The notes beneath the pieces were generated by a model. The model saw only the letters and a program-made list of their open reading frames with translations. It was not told the DNA's origin and made no database searches. Source: Ustulina deusta (Eukaryota; Ascomycota; Sordariomycetes; Xylariales; Xylariaceae). From it: a DNA stretch of 64,000 nt. A program made the position numbers and the translations under genes. This document shows positions 1-10,700 of the stretch, piece by piece (positions within the stretch are counted from its first letter, which is position 1; every line of letters begins with the position of its first letter). The DNA lies in assembly GCA_023159155.1 (NCBI GenBank), contig JAJNNX010000003.1, positions 620,001 to 684,000 on the forward strand, given 5' to 3'.

Positions 1-427
1 TATGTTGTAACTAGAACGTAGACCTTAGATCATCTGAATAGACTTCTGTTGATCACACATGGAATATGCACTGGTCCCCTGCTTTCACTAGATCGCAACT
101 CCACACCTCCGTGGAACCTAGTATTAAAAATGAATTAGCTTTTTATTATTTTATTTTAAATAACTGCAAGGCTAACCAGGACACATTGATTCTTAATGGG
201 CTAGCTCCATTACTGGGTTCAGTTGTTACGCTTTATCGCCCTGCCTGCCAGTAATGAACATAGAGGTCTTGAGAGCCTTGATTAATGCAACCGCGTCCTA
301 TTAGAAATAACATCTATCATTAACGTAGCTACCCAATACTAAAGTCGAAAGCTTTAATTCTGGCATAAAATATTCAAATGATTCCGCCGGGATAAATGAG
401 TATGTCCCCTCAATCATGTTCTGACAC
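1..427. other. No convincing gene
   Basis: Moderately AT-rich sequence. It holds the 3' flank of the minus-strand gene that stops at 428. The short open frames here have no recognisable protein character. Confidence 0.5.
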
Positions 428-1781
428 TCATATTCCTCTAGCTCTCCATCTGGCGATATTTCTTTTCTCTTGCTGGATAGAAGGGTCGTTAGGAAGGTGT
501 TCAGCAGCAAGATTAATGCATTGCTCGGCGACATCGATGTTGTCTTGGGCAATACGGTGAGCGCAGGCCAGTCTGTAGCACAATTTGACCTCCTGCTCTA
601 ATGTTGGCCGCCAATTGGTATCAAACACCTGGGGAGCTGTCGATGCATTCTGAGCGGCATTGTAAAGAGAGCCAGCGTACTGACACGCTAACTCCGGGTC
701 TGTTCGTTCCACTTCCCGCATTGTGCGCAACGTGTTGGCGGCAAGATTGCAATTCAACTGGAAAAAGATTTCTGTCAAACTGTTGCTCCAACTGTCGGCC
801 GACTCAGCTTTCATTCGTGCCCACAGGTCACTGCGGACCAGCCGCAACAGCTTCAGCGAAGCCTTGGCCCAGGTCTCCGATGCCATTTTGCTGTTACGTT
901 CGTCGAAGTATTTCTTCCCAAGCTCCTTCTGCTGCTGCATATCCCGTAGGAGGCCTTGGAGATCTTGGATCGGCTCCTGTTTCACTTCCCGTGTGACCGC
1001 CGCCGCTAAGCTTGATTTCACATTACCCGCAATCCTGAATGAGGTGAAACCTCGGAGGTGCTTCCGGTATGGTTGCAGCAGACGTTCCTATGAAAAGATA
1101 ACTGAGGTTAGCACTCATACTCGTCGGTTTCAGTGTAGCGAGCTGCCAAGAAGAATTTCTTCGCTAATGGAGTGATGGTCGTGGGGACTTTCGATGTGGA
1201 AAGCAATCTCTGATATATAGAAAGTAGCTTGCCTGATTCTGTAGATCCAAGTAATTGGGCATCGAAGTGGTAGCAAACGGATTGTGAATCGTCACACAAT
1301 GCTTGGACTGCGTGCTGAAGTTTGTAATGCTGCATCCTGCGACAGCTTGGCAGAAAAGATCGAGGTCCCTATGAAGAATCATCATGTGGCAAGACGGGAA
1401 GATTTCATAGTCCAGCATCTCAATTGAATGGCTCATGACGTAGCCTTTGAAGGCATCTACAACCGACACCCCCTCTGCAACGATGGGGACCTGCTTTGAC
1501 ATCATGAGTGAGCGCACGTGCACCCCGCGAGTCACGACCCGAATGAAGAGGTTCCCCTTTGTGAGGACATCGACAGCGTCACAAGAGATTTTGTGATTGG
1601 TGAGCAGGATCCCAATGTCGATCTTGTGATGGATATAAGCCAATTGGTCAGGGACGACAGCCAGCTGCCTCTTCTCGTCATACGTGGACTGGGGAGGCGG
1701 CCATGTGCAGAGAATGATTCGATAGACTCGATCTTGGATCTCTGGAGGAAGATCCACAAAGCGGAATGCGTCCGTGGGCAT
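428..1781 (-). CDS. F-box-like protein with C-terminal helical repeats
   Basis: Two exons read on the minus strand: 1781-1233 and 1087-428, 402 codons before the stop. The N-terminus has an F-box-like start (residues about 7-22, FVDLPPEIQDRVYRIIL), typical of fungal proteins that recruit or imitate SCF substrate adaptors. The second exon starts ERLLQPYRKHLRGF and continues into Ala/Leu-rich amphipathic helices resembling TPR-type repeats (about residues 200-380). The intron 1232-1088 starts with GC (CAG|GCAAGC) and ends CATAG, with a GCTAAC branch point 20 or so bases upstream. No GT donor near it keeps the frame, whereas the GC donor joins phase 0 to phase 0. Function unknown; substrate recognition is inference. 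I am confident of the gene, less so of the domain names. Confidence 0.65.
1088..1232 (-). other. GC-AG intron in the F-box-like gene
   Basis: 145 bp intron with donor GCAAGC after CAG, branch-like GCTAAC and acceptor CATAG. The exons on either side are open and in phase only with this donor. Confidence 0.6.
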
Positions 1782-3210
1782 GGTTGTTTTTATTTCAGGA
1801 GACGGTGCTCTCGTGAGATAGGACGATGCTTCGGGGGGCAGTTAATGGGAAAGCTGGGAGCGCGATGTTTGGTTGTTTGGTGTTTGGATGAGCAAGGGAC
1901 AAGAGGAAGTGCGAGAATGAGACCTAAAGAGGTTAGGCTTCCCAATCGATTAGTCAGCCAATTGGTGACCCCAATGCACGGACCTCTAACCCCTTATGAT
2001 ATGTTCTTGGTCCGACTTCGAGGCTCCCGGCCGGCCGAACCAAGCGCGTACTCTAGAAGTACGGCAAATGTACACCCTCCTACCTGCCGCCACAGACCTA
2101 ACCTACGGTATTCGGCCGTCCCGCGGCATACCTTTGATGTAGAGGCAAGGAAGCCTTCGTTTTTATGAAGATTGTGTCCGGAGTGATGCCAGCTGCAACA
2201 AGTTTCTCAGCAATTTCATCTGCTGTCAGTTGTCCGCCGAGGTGAGTTGTAGACCGTGCTGGCCTTCTTTTCGCTCGCAGTATGCAATACACGAGTAAAA
2301 GAGTTGTAGTTCAAGCTATTTTTATGTGTGATGCAAGTATTGATTGGGCAGTTGCTTAATCCTTTTTGTTTGTTAGCTAGTATACTGTAAGCTTTAATAA
2401 ATTGCTCAAGCCGGAGCTTTGAATAGCAAGTAATACAACGATTATTGAGTCGCAGGCTGGATGGTAACTTCTCTGATTCCGGAACGGAGCCAAATGCCGG
2501 TGCTAGGCATGCGGTGTTAAAGTCGATGACTGCATTATACGGGCACATTTTTTGCAATATTAAACACTCAGTACGAAGGCCTTTGCTGACTTATTGTAGC
2601 GGTGCGGCGGTCCTACTAGTGCTATATTCTCCGACTGCGTGCAATTTCTACCTGCATAGACTAGCAGGTAACCTGGTAATTAGTAGTTGGATATAAGTAA
2701 GGGGCAGTTTGTGCATTGTTTACGTAAGTGGTTTACTAGACGAGTTGTTAACTACAGATGCCTACCTGTGCATGCAGTGACAGCACCCATAGATTTGTAT
2801 TATATTTGCAATAGGCCGTAGCAGCCGGTGGCTCCTTTAGGCCGGCCTTTTAAGTAGCTTTTTTTTGCTACACCTTCTTTATTAATAGGTTACTACTTCT
2901 CTACCTTAAATCGAGTATACACTCATGTGACCACCCGAAAATCTCGCCGAAATCCCGCTCAGTCCCATTTCGGGCTTTACACCTTTTCTAGCCTCAAGTA
3001 TAAGGTTTAGCATAGCTTACCCGACGATCTAGTTGTGAACGCAGCCTCCGCACCACCCCCATTATGGCAGATCGAGCAAATATAAGGGATAAACAGCTCC
3101 ACTCGGAAGTCATCGAAGATTGACCCCCCAACACCCCCGATTCTCGTTTGCGGACAACGTTGAGACAATATAACCATTAGCTACGCATCAAAATCATATC
3201 TTTCTTTGCT
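1782..3210. other. Intergenic; one minus-strand coding remnant possible
   Basis: A 64-codon minus-strand frame at 2292-2098 contains a protein-like stretch (LTADEIAEKLVAAGITPDT) but has no partner exons that I could join. It may be a relic of a gene I do not recognise. The rest has TA-rich stretches and many stops in all frames. Confidence 0.35.
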
Positions 3211-3788
3211 ATGCATATATCCGGTACGGCGCTGCTTACCCTGGCTGCTCTCTTTGCCACAGGGTCAGCCAGGTGCTACTTGGAAGGTCAGAATGGACAT
3301 TGGGGCAAGGACCTTGCTGCCATTCAAGCTATCAAGACCGCTTGTAATAATTTGACGGGTCATTATATCCCGGGAGAGTCGCGGCAGGTTTGCATCCAAG
3401 GCAAAGACACAATTAAATGGATCTTTGAATTGAAGGTAAAGCCTCAGTCCTACCTGTTCACCCATCAGATCTTAACCAAGTGCGAGTGCAGTGTGTCTGG
3501 CAGTATGGGCTTAATATGGATATTGACCAGTGCGTGACTGGGATGTCAAGAGAGGCCCATGGCTGCCGTCGTGGTGGCCACCGTGCGTTCTGGAGATGGG
3601 CATATAGGTAAGTATACTTGCCTACTTGCGACCACTACATTGGCAATGCTGATTTGTTTCTAATACCAGGGCCGATCCAAATACCGGCTATTGTGTCTGG
3701 CCTTGGGTATGTACTTGAGGCAACGTCATATAAATCTTCGCGTTCCCCATTAATCTTTGAATAGCCTCCTAAAGAAGTTCCTCATTAA
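3211..3788 (+). CDS. Small secreted cysteine-rich protein
   Basis: Four exons: 3211-3435, 3492-3607, 3670-3706 and 3765-3788, giving 133 aa. Introns are 56, 62 and 58 bp with GTAAAG, GTAAGT and GTATGT donors, and all phases close. Residues 1-20 form a classical signal peptide (hydrophobic TALLTLAALFATGSA, then RC). The mature part is about 113 aa with seven cysteines. The C-terminal half has a compact pattern, C...GM..E..GC.RGG...W.YRADPNTGYC. The size, secretion signal and Cys content fit fungal small secreted proteins, some of which act as effectors or antimicrobial proteins. I do not recognise the exact family, so no activity is assigned. Without splicing, only the first exon is visible as a 108-codon frame. 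Confidence 0.7.
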
Positions 3789-6208
3789 CCTCCCACCGAG
3801 CAGCTTCCTGAAGAGGGACCCGAACAGACTCCCGGACGAGACTCCTGAAACAGTTTTCCGACACACGGCTTTCGAAACACGAGGTCAACAGAGGCAGGGC
3901 TTGGAGAAGGAAAGACATGGAGAAGCTATTGAGGGCATAAATAAGCTGTAAACATGTCACCTAGACTGAAACGGAGTAAGGGCCGTCAAAGACGCTGGAT
4001 CCCAGATAAGATTATCATAATATATGAATATTCTTCCAAACCTTTGATCGCAAGCCCTTGCTACACTGCCCTAGATATATCTATCGTTTCCGAATGCAGT
4101 GCCGACACATGGTAATATTCAATAGTTCTCCTTTTTAAGCTATTTGCTTCTGTTCCAAAGTAGCGCCTTAGGTATCCAAAGACTCATACAGTAATTGTGT
4201 CCTGTTTAACAAACAAAGTTATTAGCTATACTGATCTATACGCATATAAGTGTATGTTTAAGCCTACCTTTATAAGTACTTACAGACAAAGTCAATTACC
4301 TTGACTGTGTCAAGGGTTCGTTACTTCTCGCAGATCTATGGGAATAAGGCGGGAATACCTCAGGTTATATGCATAGACACCAAGATACCTAACCCAGCCT
4401 CAGCCGAAATCAGCTGTCCCTTCTCACTTTATATTTTTTACCCCAAGCGAGAGCTGAATAACTAGGTCCGAGACTTATTGCGTATTGAAGTGACCAATGC
4501 GAGTGAGCTCAGAAATAAGGGGGCACTCACCTTGCCCGTATACAAGGAGATAGACTAAACCTACGCTCCCAAGTACAATCATAGACTTTTTAATTGGGAA
4601 CTAGAGGTTCTTAATAGAACTCTTTTAAATTCAACGCAATTAACTAGTTAATCGATCGAGAGTGATCGTGCTTCTGTGCGGAAGACTGGCTGAGCTGATG
4701 GTGTTGACCATATGCTATAATTATTCGAATAGCCACTAAGTGGCTATGCAAACTCCTTTTTCGCCACTTCCACTCAACCCGCTCCATTCCAGTATGGCAA
4801 AAAATTTTGATGGGGAGTCTTGATATGCTTGTATGATGGAGAAAACTCAGAACACAATGACTGAGCGTCCATTGGTTAGTTTCCCGTACCCTCGGAAACT
4901 ACTGATGCAAGGGCAGGCGAACAAACAAAAGTTGAATAGAGCATAAATGCTCATACAAGCATGCAAAGCAAGGCCGACCATTAAGACCTTAATAGCTACT
5001 GGCTAATTAAAAAGGAAGAAAAAAAAGGGTTGGGGTGTTTGAGTCGCGAGACCTAGATACGGTGACTATTACTATTAAACCAGAGAAACCCCAGTTATAG
5101 GAAATGACCCAAAATCTTAACATGAAAACAGCCAATCAAGTATTTGTTTCCCTAGTCATCTTCCATCAGTTCAGATGTGTTGCTTTGGTTATAAGAATTA
5201 TTGAAGCAGTATTAGATTAAGGAAGGATTTACATATGCTCCATTTCCCGTTCAACTAGTAGTTATAAGAGTATTACACTCTGATGAGTTGTTTGTATATT
5301 TGGGGCAATCATGTTTCACAGCTTTCACCCCTCGCTGGATGCATCGTACGGCGATGCTGAAAATTTGGAGGCTTGATCATTCGCCTCTCGCGGGTCATGT
5401 TGCATAATTGCACGACACAAATATGTCCGTCTGGCTGCCTATTAATATATGTGTAGATTGACTATTGTGGTGAGAAAGGCTCGACAGTCTCCCTACAGGC
5501 TAGCCACCTATACACGTTGCTCCCTTTTCTCCACTGTATACGGACGTAGCACTGAAAAAATGTTACCGCCAGTTGTGTCTCCCTTGGTTCAAATAATACG
5601 GCGGGATATCCTCATGGCATTTTTTACATGGGTGCCACAGGCCCACCCTCGGGCTACGCCTGTCATCTAGCAATAATCCATCAGCTCATTTGACCCATGT
5701 CCAAAATTTGTGAGGGTACGGATCGTGGGATGATTGGATAGAGAAAACTGAGTGCCAGCGGACTGCGATCTTATCGTTCTCGGGTAATAAACCTCTATGC
5801 GCATACCCACATGAACCCCGCTCGGAGCAGTTTCAACCAAGCTGCCCAGTTCTCTCGAAATACCCCAACTGTATCGTGTAGGCAGGCTGAAATGAAACAC
5901 TGTTTTCTATAACATCGCAAGTCCCAAGATGCCGGGTTTGGGTCTAGTGGAAGGGTCTCTGATGGTCAATTCATGCGAGCAAGATTCTGCGCCCACTTCT
6001 TCGAAACCAGGCAAAGAACCCTTAACACCAGAGCTTGATAAACAAGCGGCAAACTGGGGCCGCTTTGGCCTTCCGACTCCGTAAGTGATTCCCAGAGTTA
6101 TTATCTTCTTCTATGAAAGACCTTTGAACCGTCAAGAGTCCGTTTCGGGCCGAAATCATGTCCCAAAAGCTCCTCCCCGCACCGAAATACTGATCCATCG
6201 CACACAAC
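3789..6208. other. Intergenic, no gene seen
   Basis: About 2.4 kb with stops in every frame and no exon chain that I could build. Short frames such as 5449-5670 have no recognisable motif. It serves as the promoter side of the gene starting at 6209. Confidence 0.5.
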
Positions 6209-7984
6209 ATGGCGACAACTAACAGTGGTTGTTGTAGTGATGCTACACCAGAATCTCTAAGAATTGCGTCCGGTGGCCAGAACCAGGGCTTTGTACATCT
6301 AGGTAGTCAAAGGGACACCGGTATCAAGACACCATCCATCTCATCGAAAGCACCTTCGGCCGAAGAAACCGCAATTCATAGAGACTGCTCACAACATTCT
6401 ATCCACAGCGAGGCCACCGAACAAGCATCTGAAAGGTCAAGTTCACTGCCAACATCGAGGCCGCATTCGCATCAAGAAAATAGCCATTCAGTGTCTGTTG
6501 CCAAATCTGTATTCAACGCACTTCTCAGTTTCATCAATCTGGCAAAACAACGCAAGTCCCGGGCAGACGATGCCCGGGTGCAGAGCACCATTGACCGTAA
6601 GCAAACCCTAGGTTAACCTTCCTGTCCTAGCAACTCCTAGACTATGAAGGTTCTTTTTCGAGTGAAGATCACCTCCCAGACGTTTTCCGCGCGTCTGAAA
6701 CCCTCACAGATCGAGATCAAGATGGGGAAAACTGACTCTAGATGTCGCAGTGATCAAAGCAATACCTACAATCAGACGTACGCGCGTTGGGAATTTGACA
6801 AGGAAACTTACTGCTAAGCAGTACGGGGAACTGCTCAGGGCTATAGAAGAATCTGAAGATGAGAAATTCCGATCTTACTGCAAAGAACAGCTCCGGTAAG
6901 GCTCTCTAATACCCATATGGTTGACGGTGCTTATTTACGGGCAACTCTGATTTACATGATAGATTTGACTATACGCGCTACCAAAAGCGGTTTGAAATCC
7001 GAATGCCTACTACAATGCATGAAGAGTTGGGGGACTATATTATGCATAAAGTATCACTATGGAGACAAATGCTTGAGTCGTCAACTGATCCTAAAGTTGT
7101 CAATGCTGCGAAGACTATCAAGTCATCTGGCAGTGCGGATATTAAATTTCCCTTTGCCAAAGGGGAAGGGGACTCAAAATCGCCAGACCGGTCCTTCAAA
7201 CACAAGAAATGTGAATGTAAGCCCCGGTGTGTCCACCCAACCTTGGTAGTAGAAATCGGATGGAGCCAGGAGATGAAATATTTGCAGGAAAAAGCCGAAG
7301 CCTACATATGCCGTTCTAAAGGCCAGATCCGTACTGTTGTTGCGGTGTATATGCGCAAGATGTACCTGGCTGAGGTGAAGAACGAAAACAGACTGTACAG
7401 AGCGTACTTGGCTGGAGAGGCGGATGAAAACGAGTCGTATTCAAGCGATGTACAGAACGAGACATGTGAAGCCTCAGTTCTAGTATGGCGAGCGGTAGTC
7501 CGTCGAAATGGTACAGTAGATGCTGTACGTGTTCAGAATGAGGTGCGATCCCCTTGCGATCTCATCTTAGACCGTAGACTAACCTATACACGAGGAATTT
7601 CGAGATGGAAAAGGCAGAGCAGTCCCGTCAGTGTCACTACGCCTTCCGCTACAAGACTTTCTCTGTGAGGGCGTTGCACGCTCCTCAGCTGGCAGGTTTG
7701 GGGAACAGCTCGAAATATCATCGGAAGCGCTCTGCGAGTCCATCGACGACACTCTGAGGGATTACCGCCAGGAAAGAGATGAGATAAAGAAACATGAGGC
7801 AGACGAGGAAAAGGAGAAGCGAGCACGGGAGGCGACGCAGAAGGCTTCGAAGAAGAAGAAGAAAGAGACGAAGACGCGTGGAGGTGTTCAGCCTACATCC
7901 AATGACAAGGGGATATTTGGCCGTATTAGTGAACAGGGCAGGTTGGTCTCTACCAGATTTAAGAGACAAGAGACCAGAAGGTAG
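6209..7984 (+). CDS. PD-(D/E)XK-like fungal protein of unknown role
   Basis: Four exons fit: 6209-6596, 6742-6895, 6963-7542 and 7595-7984, giving 503 aa with all phases closed. The first intron could instead be two introns around a small exon near 6641-6658; both versions reach the same downstream frame. The N-terminus (1-130) is Ser/Gln-rich and disordered. The central part reads like a known uncharacterised fungal family: EESEDEKFRSYCKEQLR, RFEIRMPTTMHEELG, IKFPFAKGEG, then HPTLVVEIGWSQ, AEAYICRSKGQIRTVV and LRLPLQDFLCEGVA. The VVEIG strand followed by a helix and a second beta strand is reminiscent of PD-(D/E)XK nuclease folds, but I cannot confirm the catalytic set. The C-terminus (about 430-503) is a Lys/Glu-rich charged helix ending in basic residues, possibly a nuclear signal. 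Function not assigned. Confidence 0.6.
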
Positions 7985-10700
7985 CTTGGGCGAATATGGA
8001 CTGGGTTTCGGGATCAATGGAATGGACGGGCATACACGAAATGAGGCGCTCAGGAGAGGTCAACGGTCTTTTCAAGTGGGCAATTTCGGCGCAGGGTGTA
8101 TTTTCAAAGATTATGTTTCGATATGCTGGACAGCCATTCATTCTCTTGCGACCCGAGTGTAGATTTAGAATCAATTGGCTTGGAAAGATAGGTTTGAACT
8201 ACCCCATCACGGGAACCCTCAAGAAGATGATAATAGGAGGTACTTAGTGGAATGAATTTCACATCACAGAAGAGGCATATGACAGCACTCGGAAGCACCA
8301 GGCAAGCTATAGCCTTTCTTATACTAACTCGGGGTATCGTGATTGAGTAAGTCCATTCAGGGGGTTCATCATGTTCGAAACCTCCTGGCAGCACGGGAAG
8401 ATTTGAGTTATACGTGACATGGAGGATACTAGTATCCTACATACATGATGGGAGACGACAGATATGAAGCGCCCTTGCGTTCTGATAACCACCTTGCGGA
8501 AATTTGCAGGTGCACTATGGGACAGTCGAAAGGCTTACCGACCTGGGCACTTTGCATATGTGGCTGCGATGAAACGTGGAAGAAGGGTGAGAAATATATA
8601 TTCCTACCCCTCAGCTTGGCACACCGACCTCATGCCGTCCGAGGCCTAGTTATGACACACGCACCCTACCTATATGCGTATCTACAGACTAATTATCTAG
8701 TATATCCATGATGTTGTTGCGAAGAAAAACCACTGAGAAGCTATACTACCCACGAAGCGAACCCATCCCACCTAACGTGACAGAGTCCCTCATGGATAGC
8801 TCACTTGGTAATGAAAACGCCCCGAAGTCTAGTTTAAGTGATCTGCTGGCGACTGACCTGTATATTTGTTGTAAGAAGCGGGGCGCTATCTCGATGCATA
8901 GTAGGTAGTATACATGCCGCATGCAGTCCTTCCTGCATTTGATTGATCAATAGTTCTTCCAGGTTCCCCCAACGTGCTTCACCTGAGAGCACGGCGAGCG
9001 GTGACTAGGTTACCTAGAGGGCATTCGTAGGTATATGCCGATTATTGGGTATTGCTGATTAATTCTTTGATGCCTCGAAGGAGGACAACTCGTAATCAAC
9101 TCCTACAGGCCACGTGAGGGAGACAAGTGTTGACATTGTAGCTCGGACCGTGTCTCGGCAGCGTAACCCCAGAACGCGGCACCGCGCGGAACAGAGAGGG
9201 GAGAAAACAACGGCATTAGGCTCCCATTTAGGAGGCTTTATAAATCTCGTGACTTGCTTTTCCATCTCTATTTCGAGAAGCCGTCCCCTGGCGAAGTACC
9301 CATGTACAGTCTCCACAGGTGCACCAGGTATGCCCAGGGAGATTTATCCATACCCCTTGAGCTAGCGCGAATCGGATGCGTCAAGACAAGTCGGATATTT
9401 TGTTTCAAGTCTCGATGATTGGACCGTCATGCATTCCTCGGGGCATGGATGCGCGGGAAGCGCCCGTGTGGTACCTACATTAGACAGAGACTGTGCTGTA
9501 GTCTGAACTTACAGGACGTCGAGCCATCCCAGGGCCTGCGCAGTGCCTCCCAGGCTTGCGTGTCCCGCTCACCCGCAAGGCAGCAGCAATATTTCGCAAA
9601 CTGCACCTGCAATGACAGGGGCATTGCAGTGAGATGTGAACAGGCGCAGTGAAAAGCCCCGATATGGGGCACTGGTTCTGACAGTGTCTGAAGACAGAAA
9701 CGGGATTTTAGACTAGTGCAAGTATCTAACCTTGGTTGGTTTAAACAAATGAGAAAGAATAAGGAGAGGTTGAGAGTTCTGTTCTTAGTTTTGTCTAAGT
9801 TGGTAACTGCAATTAAAACAAGACTTGAAATAACTACCTAGATCTAGGTAGTTGAATAACACGAACAAGGATAACATAACACTTGTACGAGGTGTGTACA
9901 CTATCCATCTCGTGTCCCTGCCGCAGTGTCCTGGACGCTGGGTCCAAACGGCGGTTGCCCTGGTCATAAGCGCCACTGATTGGCGACAACCGACAACCCC
10001 ACTAAACAAAGCCTTGTTCGGGTCGCCCGGTACCCCAGTCACAGCTACACTAGAGCAAGTACCCTGAGTCTCCACTATCTACACTAGGTCAAACCAACAC
10101 GCTAGACCAACCTCGTCGATTTTCGAGCCATCGCGACCAGCCACTCACTGCCCGGTTGCCAAGCACAGAACCACTGGCTCCCAGCCCGGCCACCGTACTT
10201 CTAGGTACCGTCTGCATCCGCACCAGTCGATTGGCTGGGCAGAACTGGCGAGCGGGCTGGCATTGCAGTGAGGAGCTTCACATCAACAGAACAGCTGCTG
10301 CACGCGTCAGGAACTGTAAATGCCATCCCTCTCCCTCTCCATCCTTCTCCTCTCCCGCTTCCCATAGCCCTTGCGCTGCCGACATCCAGTCCTGGGCACC
10401 GTTCTTTCTTCGAATTTACTTTCCTTTCCCTCCCTGTGCTCGGGACTTGGATGCTTTGGCACGCCTGATTCTCCATTCGCTCTTTGTCTGTCTATGCGTA
10501 TTGTTGGGCCGAGGACCCCAACAAAGCACCTAATTGACGTCGTCGTCGCCTTCACCCACGAGGACATCGAGTCCTCCATACAACCAGCCCTCTGACAGCT
10601 GCTATCGACCACCTACTCTGCGCCTAATTGGCCCAATCCCACGCGGGAACACCAATGTGAAGGCAAGACAACATCGTCGAGCACTTGAAATCTGAGCAGC
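7985..10700. other. Long intergenic region with CT-rich leader at its right end
   Basis: No supportable gene over 2.7 kb. It contains a perfect 22 bp palindrome at 9832-9853. From about 10320 to 10450 the plus strand is strongly pyrimidine-rich, as in fungal core promoters and 5' leaders, and belongs to the gene starting at 10701. Confidence 0.5.
9832..9853. repeat. Perfect 22 bp palindrome
   Basis: AACTACCTAGA followed directly by its reverse complement. It contains the CCTAGRT motif that recurs in several intergenic regions of this window. Confidence 0.7.

Noticed and set aside
1108..1335. 75-codon minus-strand frame suggesting a frameshift in the F-box-like gene
   Set aside because: It overlaps the end of exon 1 and the GC-AG intron; the spliced model needs no frameshift.
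6719..6741. Apparent frameshift at GGGGAAAA in the PD-(D/E)XK-like gene
   Set aside because: An intron ending at CTCTAG (6741) places the downstream frame correctly.
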